Position numbers and translations under genes: made by a program
In this document: positions 35,381 to 44,927 of the stretch, piece by piece
Layout of the letters: each line of letters begins with the position of its first letter
Numbering within the stretch: the first letter of the stretch is position 1
Assembly (NCBI RefSeq): GCF_021484805.1
Contig: NZ_CP090557.1
Coordinates: 124,001-188,000, forward strand
Length of the DNA: 64,000 nucleotides
DNA from: Tellurirhabdus bombi
GTDB lineage: Bacteria; Bacteroidota; Bacteroidia; Cytophagales; Spirosomataceae
Direction of reading: 5' to 3'
The notes under the pieces: model-generated
The model's database searches: none
What the model saw: the letters and a program-made list of their open reading frames with translations, nothing else
What the model was told of the DNA's origin: nothing

Positions 35381-37135
35381 TTAACGCGATGCCGTTCCCG
35401 ACGGTACGTAAAACCGCCAGTTCGCCTTGTAATCGCGCTTTAGTTTTTGGTTCGTCATCACCGCCCGAATCATTTCTACCGGCAGGGAATTCTGCTGCAT
35501 GATGCTATCGTGGAATTGCTTGTAGGTCATTTTTCCACTGTCAACCAGCTCTTTTTTTAGCGAATAAAACTGAAACCCGCCGGTCATGTACGCCAGCTGG
35601 TAGAGCGGCTCGTACCGCCCCGCGAACGAACGACGCACCTCGCCTTCGGCATTGGCTCGTTCGTGTCCTACCCGATCCACCAGAAAATCAATGCATTGCT
35701 GAGGCGTCCACTTGCCGAGGTGATAGTTCAGGGAAAAGATAATTCGCGCGCAGCGGTGCATCCGCCAGAACAGCATTCCAATCCGATCTTCGGGCGATTG
35801 GGGAAATTTCATGTCCCACAAAATCATTTCCCAATACAACGACCAGCCTTCAGTCCAGAACGGGGTTCGGAAGCGGCGGTAGGTTTTGTACCGGTTGTTC
35901 ATGTAGCCTTGCAGGTGGTGCCCCGCAATCAGTTCGTGGTGCACCGTTGCCCGCGAAAAATGCGGGTTATTTCCGCGCATACTCATCAGCTTGTCCTCTG
36001 CCGACATGGTGTTGGTCGGATACGAAATACTGATGGCTTCGCCACCCGTAAAGAACGGATTGACCAACTGGCGCTCGGGCGTCATCATAATCATCCGCCA
36101 GGTTTCTTCGGCAATCGGCGGAATCGTGATCAGGTCTTTTTCTTTCAGAAACGCCACAGATTCATTGTACAAACGCAGAATCAGTTCGGGCTGCTTGCCG
36201 GCGGGGACAATCGTATTTTTGACTTTTTCCTGAGCTGCTTTCCAGTTATCGCCAAAACCCATTTCCCGCGTTGCTTTCAGCAATTCGCGGTCGCACCAGG
36301 CAAATTCGCGGTTGGCAATGTCGATGAGCTCTTCGGGCGTATACGAAATGTACTCGAATTCTAGCTGCCGAATTAATTCATCCCGCCCTACTGAAACGCC
36401 TACAATGCCGCTGCCATCATCTTTAGCGGGTGCCGCTGGCTTTCCTTTTTTTGCAAATAACGCCGCATAAGCGCCCAAGGCTTCGTCCAGTTTTCGGTAC
36501 GGCTCCGGCACCCACCACGTAAACATTGGGTCGTAGCCATTGTAAAATTCATAGACACTTTTCAAGGCCGACTTGAGTCCATTGGCGGTCCCTTCGGCGC
36601 GCTGGGCAATAATCGGATCTATTTTTTCTAACTTTTCAACGGTTTTCTGGGCCTCGGCAACTTCTTTGGTCAGCTTGGCTAGGTCGGCAGCTACCTGCTC
36701 GCCGTTCATGGCAATGCCGCGCCGACGCTGCTTTTCGAGAGCGTACATACGTTCCGCAAAGGGAAACCAGGCTTGGGTTTTGGCCACCTCCGCCGCTTCG
36801 ATATCCAACTCGCGTAAGTCCATCTGGAGTGTCCGCTGAAACAGCACGTAATCCACCTGACTGTCTACTGGCAACTTGTCGAAATCCACGCTTTTCAACT
36901 GCTGCATGTACTCGTTGTCCAGCTTCTTGAACCGTTCGCGACGTTCGGGCGAATTCTCGACGGTGTAGAAACGCGTGAGGCTTCCCCGGTCCGCGTTGTA
37001 CTGCGTCATGAGGTTGTGTACTTCGCTGGTTTGCAGATACAGCGGGCTAATCGAAGCGGGCTGGGCCGCCACTTCCGACGTTGTTCCTGCCAAAAAGACA
37101 AGCAGACCAAAGGCCGACGTTTTTAAATAAGACAT
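35381..37135 (-). CDS. Secreted DUF885 family putative metallopeptidase
   Basis: About 584 residues from the ATG at 37135, giving a good signal peptide (MSYLKTSAFGLLVFLAG, cleavage near VAAQP); a GTG at 37156 is an alternative. The zinc-site-like motif HHELIAGHH lies near residue 400, followed about 35 residues later by TPFWTEGWSLYWE, matching the HExxH plus downstream Glu pattern of DUF885 proteins, a family thought to be zinc carboxypeptidase-like. It lies 78 nt after an S9 peptidase gene on the same strand, so the pair may degrade peptides together. Confidence 0.8.
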   Translation of the reverse strand: MSYLKTSAFGLLVFLAGTTSEVAAQPASISPLYLQTSEVHNLMTQYNADRGSLTRFYTVENSPERRERFKKLDNEYMQQLKSVDFDKLPVDSQVDYVLFQRTLQMDLRELDIEAAEVAKTQAWFPFAERMYALEKQRRRGIAMNGEQVAADLAKLTKEVAEAQKTVEKLEKIDPIIAQRAEGTANGLKSALKSVYEFYNGYDPMFTWWVPEPYRKLDEALGAYAALFAKKGKPAAPAKDDGSGIVGVSVGRDELIRQLEFEYISYTPEELIDIANREFAWCDRELLKATREMGFGDNWKAAQEKVKNTIVPAGKQPELILRLYNESVAFLKEKDLITIPPIAEETWRMIMMTPERQLVNPFFTGGEAISISYPTNTMSAEDKLMSMRGNNPHFSRATVHHELIAGHHLQGYMNNRYKTYRRFRTPFWTEGWSLYWEMILWDMKFPQSPEDRIGMLFWRMHRCARIIFSLNYHLGKWTPQQCIDFLVDRVGHERANAEGEVRRSFAGRYEPLYQLAYMTGGFQFYSLKKELVDSGKMTYKQFHDSIMQQNSLPVEMIRAVMTNQKLKRDYKANWRFYVPSGTASR

Positions 37136-37213
37136 GTTGATGAAGTGTTTTTTCACAATGTTAGGTGGTCCATTTCACATTCTGACTCAGGTTAAGGGCC
37201 TTGCACTCGGTAC

Positions 37214-39550
37214 TTATTTGGCGCTGATCGTTCCTTTTGTTTCTTTGAGCAGCGCGGTCCAGGACGGCGGCTCGGTATTGAGCAAATGACGGACAAAGAA
37301 ATCCCGCCGCTTGCGTTCGCCGAAATCGCCACCAGACGAATGCCCAACGCCGGGCAACGTCACCAGTTCAAAATCTTTGTTGGCCTTGATCAACGCATCC
37401 GCCACCTGATAGGTCGAAGCCGGGTCCACGTTATCGTCAACCTCGCCCACCATCAGCATGAGCTTGCCTTCCAGTTTGTGCGCATTGGTTACGTTAGAAC
37501 ATTCGGCGTACTGCGGTCCAATCGGATAGCCCATCCATTGCTCGTTCCACCACATTTTGTCCATGCGGTTGTCGTGGCAACCACAGGATGACACGGCCAC
37601 TTTGTAGAATTCCGGGTAAAAAAGCAGCGCGCCCGCCGAGCTTTGTCCACCCGCCGAGGTACCGTAAACGCCCACCCGGCTAATATCCAGCGCAGGGTAT
37701 TTTTTGGCCGCCGCCTGCATCCACAGAATCCGGTCGGGGAAGCCCGCGTCTTTCAGGTTTTTCCAGCAGACATCGTGGAACGCCTTCGAGCGGTTCGAAG
37801 TACCCATACCATCCATTTGCACCACAATAAAGCCCAGTTCGGCCAGTTCGTGCATAGAACGGTTGTTCGTCAGGAACGTTTTAGGCGTAAATGAGCCTTG
37901 CGGACCTGCGTAGATATTTTCAATAACCGGGTATTTTTTAGTCGGATCGTAATTGGTCGGGCGAATGATAACGCCCCAAATATCCGTTTTTCCATCGCGC
38001 CCTTTGGCCGTAAACACTTCGGGCGTTTTCCAGCCTGCTTTGTTCCATTCCGTAATGTCGGCTTTTTCCAGGTCCATGATCACCGCGCCCGTTGACGTAT
38101 TGCGCAGCACCGTTACCGGCGGCAGATCAACGCGGGAGTAGGTATCGACAAAGTACTGATAATCGGGCGAAAACGTAGCGGTGTGGTTGGCGTCTTCCGT
38201 AGTGAGCGCCGTTAAGTTGTTGCCATCAAAGCCGACTTTGTAATAGTGAATCAAATAGGGGTCCTGTCCGGGATTTTTACCACTGGCGGCAAAGAGAATG
38301 GTCCGTTTTTCTTCGTCCACCTTCACCACATTCCGAACAACCCAGTCGCCTTTAGTAATTTGCTTTTTAACTTTTCCGGTTACACCATCGTACAGATACA
38401 GGTGATTCCAGCCGTCCCGCTCCGAGGCCCAGATGATTTCTTTCCCGTCGGCCACGTCGTAACGGTAGCGCTTTCCGCTGTAGTCGATGAAGGTTTTGTT
38501 CTGCTCATCGACCAGTGGCCGCACCGCCCCGTTGGTGGCGTTTATTTCCAGAATCCGGTAAACCTGATGACCCCGCTGGTTGTATTCAAAGGTGGCCGCG
38601 CGGCTGTCTTTCCGCCACTCGATGCGCGACAGGCTAAACTGGTGATTAAACAACGCATCGTCTACCGGAATCTGCTGCTTCGTATCCACCAGAAAGAGCT
38701 GCGGGCGACGAACGGGCAGGGCATCACCGGGTTTCAGATACTCTCTATTTTCCAGTTTAGGTTGCAACTGATCATCCGGCGACGAGCGAACAAAGTAAAT
38801 CAGGTGTTTTTCGTTGGGACGAACTTTGTTGGTAATTAACTTTTTAGAATCGGGCGACCATTGGATATAACCCGAATAATAATCCCCTTCAGAGCCATCA
38901 AAACTAAGTTGCGTGTCTTCGCCCGTCTTCCGCGAATGCAGGTAAACGTTGTTGTTTTTCACGAAAGCCGTCCAGTTGCTATCGGGCGAAGCGACGGGTT
39001 TGCCACTGCGTTCATCCCGGCCCGCGCCCCAATAACGCCGGTCGGTTGGCTCCGCCCGGAAGGGTCCTTTTTTACTAAATGCAAACGTTCCTAGCACATA
39101 CTGCCAAACAGAGCCTTCGGCTTCAAACTCCACCTCCTGGTCGTCTTTCCCAAACGTAAGCGTCGTGAAAGGCAGACTGTACGGCTGTATCTTTTTGCCT
39201 GTTGCTTCACCGAGTTTATTGGCCAATTGCTCGTGATCGAAAGCCAGCTTCCGGGTCTTGTTTTTGGGATCAACCACCACAAATTCTTTCCCCCGACTCG
39301 TTTGCACCGTATACCAGCAACGTTGGCTGCTGGGCGTCCAGTTTATGGTTCCCGGTGTGTTGTAGATTTTGTCTTTCAGCTTGTCTTTCAAGGCCGCCGA
39401 CCGCTGGTAATCTTCCAGCTTGCCCTGAGCCAGAAGTGGTTCAGCGATGGGTAGTAAAGCGGCCATTACCAGCCCCGCAACAGCAACTTTTCGGCCAAAC
39501 TGTGCTTTGGTCTGCTGCTGTTTCAATTCCAGCCAACGGATTGATTTCAT
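37214..39550 (-). CDS. Secreted S9 dipeptidyl peptidase IV-like peptidase
   Basis: A 778-residue protein: long N-region then a hydrophobic signal segment (VAVAGLVMAALLPIAEPLLAQ at residues 22-42), a DPPIV-type propeller (IQWSPDSKKLIT, IIWASERDGWNHLYLYD), and the hydrolase domain with GTSAGG (Ser632), Asp in GEVDDNVD (about 705) and His737 in GVGHSSGG. The segment around Ser is GTSAGG, not the GWSYGG of true DPP4, so substrate preference may differ. Probably periplasmic. Confidence 0.85.
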   Translation of the reverse strand: MKSIRWLELKQQQTKAQFGRKVAVAGLVMAALLPIAEPLLAQGKLEDYQRSAALKDKLKDKIYNTPGTINWTPSSQRCWYTVQTSRGKEFVVVDPKNKTRKLAFDHEQLANKLGEATGKKIQPYSLPFTTLTFGKDDQEVEFEAEGSVWQYVLGTFAFSKKGPFRAEPTDRRYWGAGRDERSGKPVASPDSNWTAFVKNNNVYLHSRKTGEDTQLSFDGSEGDYYSGYIQWSPDSKKLITNKVRPNEKHLIYFVRSSPDDQLQPKLENREYLKPGDALPVRRPQLFLVDTKQQIPVDDALFNHQFSLSRIEWRKDSRAATFEYNQRGHQVYRILEINATNGAVRPLVDEQNKTFIDYSGKRYRYDVADGKEIIWASERDGWNHLYLYDGVTGKVKKQITKGDWVVRNVVKVDEEKRTILFAASGKNPGQDPYLIHYYKVGFDGNNLTALTTEDANHTATFSPDYQYFVDTYSRVDLPPVTVLRNTSTGAVIMDLEKADITEWNKAGWKTPEVFTAKGRDGKTDIWGVIIRPTNYDPTKKYPVIENIYAGPQGSFTPKTFLTNNRSMHELAELGFIVVQMDGMGTSNRSKAFHDVCWKNLKDAGFPDRILWMQAAAKKYPALDISRVGVYGTSAGGQSSAGALLFYPEFYKVAVSSCGCHDNRMDKMWWNEQWMGYPIGPQYAECSNVTNAHKLEGKLMLMVGEVDDNVDPASTYQVADALIKANKDFELVTLPGVGHSSGGDFGERKRRDFFVRHLLNTEPPSWTALLKETKGTISAK

Positions 39551-39638
39551 AGGTTATTCGTTTTCTTAATGACTCTTTTAGGGTATATAGATCTACCTTG
39601 AGTAATACTGAATTTGCTCCGGTTTGATTTATGAAGTA

Positions 39639-39682
39639 GAGTAGCCTGCCAGGGCGGAGCGATTAACCCCAGCAAGCTACTC
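39639..39682 (-). terminator. 16-bp hairpin downstream of susD
   Basis: On the minus strand GAGTAGCTTGCTGGGG pairs with CCCTGGCAGGCTACTC (four wobble pairs or fewer) around a 12-nt loop, 60 nt after the susD stop. There is no T run, so it may be a 3'-end stabiliser or a factor-dependent stop. Confidence 0.5.
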
Positions 39683-39741
39683 GGTCTGTAAATACGCTTT
39701 TTCAGGCTATAACTGTCTAAGCAGCTTGTCCAAGATAGGAC

Positions 39742-41325
39742 TTAATAACCTGTATTTTGCTTTAGGTTTGAATTTTTATTCATCTCCGCATCCGGAATGG
39801 GGAACAACTTGCGGAAGCTACCATTAGGTCGGTGCTGGAACCAGGTTTTGGTATCAAACACCCCGAACCGGATCAGATCCATCCGACGGTGCGCTTCGGC
39901 AGCAAACTCCCAGCCCAGTTCATCCAGAAAACGACCGTATTTAATGTCATCCCCGCCTTGTGGCTCCGTTACTTTCCCGGCCTGCACATAGCCGTACTTA
40001 TAAACGCTGCCTTTGGTTAAATCAGCGCCCGTTACTGCTGCTTTAGCCGGAGTCGTCGTTTCGAAAGCCCGCTGCCGAACCTGCGTCACCAGTTTGGCGG
40101 CCTCGTCGGCCTGTCCTTTGCGCAACAGACATTCGGCTTTCATCATCAAAATATCGGCATACCGGAAAATTGGAAAATCGTTGCCGAGAGCACTTCTGGC
40201 CCCTTGCTTGATTTCGTATTTTCCGATGCGGTAACCTTCGTTTTTCTCCGTTTTCTCAATTCCCTGCACAAAATTAACGTAGTCGATCACCAGAGCACCG
40301 GCGGGGTCATATTGCTTCCCGGCAATCCAGGTATCTTTCAGGCGCGTATCTGCCGCATCGTATGTATCGATAAACTGCGGCACGGCGCAATTTCCGCCCC
40401 ACGGTTGCGCAATCATGCTCAGTACGCGCTGGTGGCTAGGGTCCAGCGTTTTCATGTGAATTGTGTTTTCTGCCGCGAGAATTTCGTCGTAAGGAACCGC
40501 AAAGATTAGTTCTTTAGAAGCCTCATTAGCTGTTTTGAAGATGTCCCGGTATTTGGGTTCAAGGACATAAACGCCTTTGTTGATGATGGCGTTGCAGGCG
40601 GCGATGCATTTGTCCCATTCCGGCGTTCCTACGTATACCTCGGCATTGAGATAGGTACGGGCTAGTATGGCTCCCGCCGCCCACTTGTTGAACCGGCCAT
40701 AAGTCGTTTTATCAACGTTTTCGCTGAGCAGACCCATGTTTTCGGTCACCTCCTTGATCACGAAATCATACACTTCTTTCCGGCTGCTCTGCTTGGGTAA
40801 CTCCGTCGCTTTGAAGTCGGTGACAATCGGAACATTTCCGTGGTTGTCGAGCAGGATGGAGTAATAGAAAGCCCGGGCCACTTTCAGCTCAGCCAGGATC
40901 GCTTCTTTGCCAACCGTCACCGGAATATTGCCGGATTCAATCTGAAAGATAACCCGGTTAACGGTATTGATGCCGGTATAGCAATTCCCCCAAAGGACAT
41001 TCGGCTGGCTTTGCAGGGAGGTCCACTCGTGGCGGTGCATCCGCTGGTAGGTTCCGCCATCGTACCAGCCGTTGGGCCGGGCAGGGGTTACAATGATATC
41101 CGCCGGTTCTTCCTGCACGTCAAAATAGCCCTGCCAGCCCGCCATCATGGGCCGTAAATTTGAATAAACCGGCGCAATAACCGATGGCAAGTCGTTCGCT
41201 GTCGGAAGGAAGTTTGACTCAACTACCTCGGAAAACACTTCTTCGCCCAAATCCGTACAGGAACTTACCAATGCTGCGACACTCAACGTAGCCGCGAAAA
41301 TATAGGGTTTAATGATTGTTTTCAT
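39742..41325 (-). CDS. susD: RagB/SusD family nutrient-binding lipoprotein
   Basis: A 527-residue lipoprotein with lipobox LVSSC at residues 19-23. SusD features are the TPR-like helices (EAILAELKVARAFYYSILLDNHG, FNKWAAGAILARTYLNAE) and the C-terminal LGWEFAAEAHRRMDLIRFG with HRPNGSFRKLFPIPDAEMNKN. It forms the lid of the SusC pore at the cell surface and captures an oligosaccharide or peptide. susC is directly upstream; the substrate is not evident because no glycoside hydrolase is adjacent. Confidence 0.93.
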   Translation of the reverse strand: MKTIIKPYIFAATLSVAALVSSCTDLGEEVFSEVVESNFLPTANDLPSVIAPVYSNLRPMMAGWQGYFDVQEEPADIIVTPARPNGWYDGGTYQRMHRHEWTSLQSQPNVLWGNCYTGINTVNRVIFQIESGNIPVTVGKEAILAELKVARAFYYSILLDNHGNVPIVTDFKATELPKQSSRKEVYDFVIKEVTENMGLLSENVDKTTYGRFNKWAAGAILARTYLNAEVYVGTPEWDKCIAACNAIINKGVYVLEPKYRDIFKTANEASKELIFAVPYDEILAAENTIHMKTLDPSHQRVLSMIAQPWGGNCAVPQFIDTYDAADTRLKDTWIAGKQYDPAGALVIDYVNFVQGIEKTEKNEGYRIGKYEIKQGARSALGNDFPIFRYADILMMKAECLLRKGQADEAAKLVTQVRQRAFETTTPAKAAVTGADLTKGSVYKYGYVQAGKVTEPQGGDDIKYGRFLDELGWEFAAEAHRRMDLIRFGVFDTKTWFQHRPNGSFRKLFPIPDAEMNKNSNLKQNTGY

Positions 41326-41345
41326 CTAAAATGGCTCACCCCTGG

Positions 41346-41367
41346 CCCCGCTTCGCAAGAAGCGGGG
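41346..41367 (-). promoter_or_regulatory. Stable hairpin in the susC-susD intergenic RNA
   Basis: A perfect 9-bp stem CCCCGCTTC/GAAGCGGGG with a 4-nt loop, lying in the 104-nt gap and 21 nt before the susD start. No T run follows, so it is not a standard terminator. It may mark an mRNA processing site or tune the susC to susD ratio. Confidence 0.5.
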
Positions 41368-41429
41368 AATGTTCATGGCTGGAGTGCATTTGTTTAACCA
41401 TGACCGTTTTAAAAACTAGATGAGTATGC

Positions 41430-44426
41430 TTAGAAACCGAGATTAACCCCCGCCGTGAACGTACGGGTTGTCGGGTATTTATCGCGTTCGTCATTACCCG
41501 GACTCAAACCTGAGCGGTTAACTCCTTCGGGGTCAATACCTTTGTAACCCGTTATGGTCAGCAAGTTCAATCCAGATACGTAAAAGCGAGCACCGCGCAA
41601 CCATTTCGTTTTGGCTATTTTTGGTGTGTAGCCCAGCGTCACGTTGTCAATTTTCCAGTAATCGCCATTCTCAACGTAGTAGTCCACGTACGCCAAGTCA
41701 TTGTTCAGGCGGGTTTTGCCGAAGACAGGATCGAAAGCCGATTTGAGCATGTTGTATTGCACCACTTTCGGGTTTTCGTAGAACATGCGTTGGAAGTTCA
41801 GAATCTGGAAGCCAAAAGCGCCCCGCATCGTCACGTTCAAATCGAAGCTCTTATACTGAACCGAGTTGTTCCAGGCCAGAATGTGCTTTGGCAAGCCATT
41901 TCCCAGAATTTTCTTGTCGTCGGGTTTGGCATTTTTAATCGGAATAATTTCGCCTTTGGCACTTTCAACCAGCCAGCGGCCATCCGCGTCGATGTCTACC
42001 ACTTTATACCCAAAGAAATTACCGATAGGTCCGCCAATCTCCACGCGGTGGGTCGATTCCTGCACGGGCTCGCCTGTCCCACCCGTCAGGAAGAAGTTGT
42101 TGGTTGTTCTGAACTGGTCGTTCGAGAGCGATACCAGCCGGTTGCTGTTTGTGGAGTACGTTACGTTTGTATTCCACTGTATGGCGCTATTTTTGAACGG
42201 TACGATGTTTACCAAAGCCTCAAATCCTTTGTTCTGAATCACACCCACGTTGGCCTGGATGGAGTTGAACAGATAAGGCGGTACGGGAACCTGGTAGTCC
42301 CAAAGTGCATCTTTGGTGGTGCGTTGGTATACATCGATGCTACCGCTGATCCGGCTGTCGAGCAACGCAAAATCAAGACCGACGTTAAACTCTTCTTTCC
42401 GCTCCCAGCGCAGATCCGGATTGGGGTTCCGCACGGGTGATAGACCCTGAATCCAGACGCCATTCGACAGGAAACGTGAGCCGTAGTTAAGGCTCGTCAG
42501 CGACTGGTACGAGTTGTCAGGAATGACACCCGTTATCCCGAAACCACCCCGCAGTTTCAAATCGTTGAACAGCGTTACCCCTTTCATAAACTCTTCCTGG
42601 TTGATGCGCCAGCCCGCCGATATGGCCGGGAACCAGCCCCATTTGTGGTTTGCCCCGAATTTCGAAGAGCCTTCGCGTCGTACGCTGGCCATCAGCATGT
42701 ACTTATTGGCCCAGTTGTAATTGACCCGACCGAAGAAACCGATCAGTTTCCAGGAGCTTTTGCCGCTGTTCATCACCGCTTCCCCTCTGGACAGCGCATT
42801 GCCGCTTTGCATCCGGTTATACGAGTACAAATCCGTCGGAAAATCCCAGTTTTGCATGTAGAAGCTTTCCACGTCATAATCCTGGTAGCTATACCCGCCA
42901 AGGGCCGAAATTCGGTGATTACCAAAGGTTTTGGAATAGTCTGTTGTAAATTCCGTCAGGTTGTCGTTCCAGGCATCCGTGCCGCGTGAGGCGTAGCCAT
43001 TACGGCCATTTTTTACCGTCGATACGTGCCGCTTCGATTCGGCGTACCCTCTGATTTGCGTGAATTTGTTGCCCGAAACGAGTAGTTTGATGTTCAGGTT
43101 ATCAATCGGCGACCAGGTCAGGCTTCCGTTTAAACGCAATTCGCGGTCTTTGTTCTCCCCCGAAGACTCATTGATATAGGCCACCGGATTGTCGTAAAAA
43201 TAACCATCGCGCTCAATCCAGCCCCGTGCATTTCGCACGCTATCCGTTGGATTACGAATTACCGCTTGTCTATATACGTAGTTATTAAAACTGCTGCCGT
43301 CGCCGCCTGTCCAGTAGTTTCGCGATCGGCTGATGGCGCTCAGGTTAGCCCGCAACCGACCGTCGAACATGGAGTGGTTTACATCGACGCGACCCGTTAC
43401 CTGCTTGTTATCTGACTTCAGGAAAATTCCCTGCAAATCGCGGTAGTTGAGCGAAGCCGTAAAATTCGTTGTTGAATTGCCACCCTGGAAGGTCAGGTTA
43501 TGCACATGGCTAACCGGCGTCCGGGTAATTTCCTTGAACCAGTCGGTTGACCCTCCGTAGTTTACGAAATTAACGCCTTCACCGATCAGGCGGCGGTAAT
43601 CGTCACCCGTCAGGAATTCAGGTCGGCGGGCAATGCTTTGTACGCTCAGATACCCATTGTAGTCAATGGTTGACCGGGAAGCGCCGCGATTCTTTTTCGT
43701 GGTAATCAGAATAACCCCGTTTGTTCCCCGCGTTCCGTAAATGGCTGCTGCCGACCCATCTTTCAGAATATCAATGGATTCAATATCTTCAGGCGCAACG
43801 GTGTTGAGGTTACCGGGAATACCATCGATCAGAATCAGCGGTGTGGTCGAGCCTTTTAGGGAAGTAATGCCGCGCAAACTGATTTGGGTATTGGCCGTTG
43901 GGTTACCGCTGGGCGTCGAAATGGATAGCCCCGCCACTTTACCCTGAATGAGCTGAGCCGGGTCGCGGGCGAAGCCTTTGATAAAGTCTTCGGATTTAAC
44001 GCTGGCAATGGAGCTGGTTACGTCGCCCCGCCGTTGTGTACCGTATCCAACTACTACGACTTCGTCCAGCTGCTTCTGGTCACGGGCCAGCACCACATTC
44101 ACAAGTGTCTGACGGCCAACGGTGATTTCCTGCGTTGTATACCCAATAAAGCTAAATTTCAGCACACCGCCGTCGGGCACCGACAATTGGTAAGAGCCGT
44201 CGCTGCCGGTTACCGTTCCGGTAGTTGTGCCTTTAATGATAATGCTCACACCTGGCAAAGCTTCGCCATCATCGGAGGTTACTTTTCCGCTTACCCGCAC
44301 ATCGGACCGGATGGGTTTTGCAATTACGCTGTTTAAGTGCCCAGGTAAACACGTATCCACCATTAGCAAGCCTGCGATCAGGCAAACTTGCTTGCCGAAC
44401 AGGTGCTTTCGTAGTAGTTTTCTCAT
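41430..44426 (-). CDS. susC: SusC/RagA family TonB-linked outer membrane protein
   Basis: A 998-residue receptor. After a leader of about 36 residues comes a carboxypeptidase-like domain (RVSGKVTSDDGEALPGVSI, GSDGSYQLSVPDGG), then the TonB-box-like EVVVVGYGTQRRGDVTSSI and the plug (PLILIDGIPG, ESIDILKDGSAAAIYGTRG), then the barrel ending in RTFTAGVNLGF. With SusD it imports an oligomer in a TonB-dependent way. The 500-base upstream region has operator-like repeats. Confidence 0.94.
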   Translation of the reverse strand: MRKLLRKHLFGKQVCLIAGLLMVDTCLPGHLNSVIAKPIRSDVRVSGKVTSDDGEALPGVSIIIKGTTTGTVTGSDGSYQLSVPDGGVLKFSFIGYTTQEITVGRQTLVNVVLARDQKQLDEVVVVGYGTQRRGDVTSSIASVKSEDFIKGFARDPAQLIQGKVAGLSISTPSGNPTANTQISLRGITSLKGSTTPLILIDGIPGNLNTVAPEDIESIDILKDGSAAAIYGTRGTNGVILITTKKNRGASRSTIDYNGYLSVQSIARRPEFLTGDDYRRLIGEGVNFVNYGGSTDWFKEITRTPVSHVHNLTFQGGNSTTNFTASLNYRDLQGIFLKSDNKQVTGRVDVNHSMFDGRLRANLSAISRSRNYWTGGDGSSFNNYVYRQAVIRNPTDSVRNARGWIERDGYFYDNPVAYINESSGENKDRELRLNGSLTWSPIDNLNIKLLVSGNKFTQIRGYAESKRHVSTVKNGRNGYASRGTDAWNDNLTEFTTDYSKTFGNHRISALGGYSYQDYDVESFYMQNWDFPTDLYSYNRMQSGNALSRGEAVMNSGKSSWKLIGFFGRVNYNWANKYMLMASVRREGSSKFGANHKWGWFPAISAGWRINQEEFMKGVTLFNDLKLRGGFGITGVIPDNSYQSLTSLNYGSRFLSNGVWIQGLSPVRNPNPDLRWERKEEFNVGLDFALLDSRISGSIDVYQRTTKDALWDYQVPVPPYLFNSIQANVGVIQNKGFEALVNIVPFKNSAIQWNTNVTYSTNSNRLVSLSNDQFRTTNNFFLTGGTGEPVQESTHRVEIGGPIGNFFGYKVVDIDADGRWLVESAKGEIIPIKNAKPDDKKILGNGLPKHILAWNNSVQYKSFDLNVTMRGAFGFQILNFQRMFYENPKVVQYNMLKSAFDPVFGKTRLNNDLAYVDYYVENGDYWKIDNVTLGYTPKIAKTKWLRGARFYVSGLNLLTITGYKGIDPEGVNRSGLSPGNDERDKYPTTRTFTAGVNLGF

Positions 44427-44871
44427 GGTGATTAAGTAAAGATAAAGGTTAATGCGATCGAGGCTATGGTCAAATTTTGGGCAAAAAGATGCCTGCTGAA
44501 AAACAGGGAGTTTTCAGAACTGAATAAATCGTCTATTCTGGCTTACCAGAATTAAGGCACTCTTAACGGAAGGCAGGGTTCTTTCACAGATTGACGTAGT
44601 TAGAGTTTGGAATAGTATAGGCACTATCGCTCCGTACACTGCTTTATTGAAAAGCAGGTTTCAGGCTCAGCGAGAGCTAGTTTGTAACGGGCGTTACAGG
44701 TACTAAAAGCGTTATTTACTGCGCTATTGACGCTTATCAAATATCTCCAAAAGCGTTATTTTATGCTCCTTAAAAATTAGCAGGTTCTAATATTATTTTA
44801 CCATTAATAATACAATACGGGTCTTTTTTAAGAAAAACCAATATGATGTTGCGCGCATTCGGTTTATGGCA
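44427..44871 (-). promoter_or_regulatory. susC upstream region with operator-like repeats
   Basis: No gene is visible in this stretch. TGTAACGGGCGTTACA (44683-44698) is a palindrome with 7-bp arms and a GG centre. AAAAGCGTTATTT occurs at 44705-44717 and again at 44749-44761 as a direct repeat 44 bases apart, with a related inverted GATAAGCGTC between them (44730-44739). These may bind the regulator of the SusCD operon. I found no clear TAnnTTTG element close to the start. Confidence 0.4.
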
Positions 44872-44904
44872 ATAAAAAAGCAACCCCCGTTTCCAGAGGT
44901 TGCT
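44872..44904 (-). terminator. Terminator of the isomerase-oxidoreductase-ThuA operon
   Basis: On the minus strand AGCAACC pairs with GGTTGCT across a 12-nt loop and is followed by TTTTTTATT. It lies 24 nt after the stop of the large fusion gene. Confidence 0.85.
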
Positions 44905-44927
44905 CATTAGGTGAGTCGATGAAGGGT

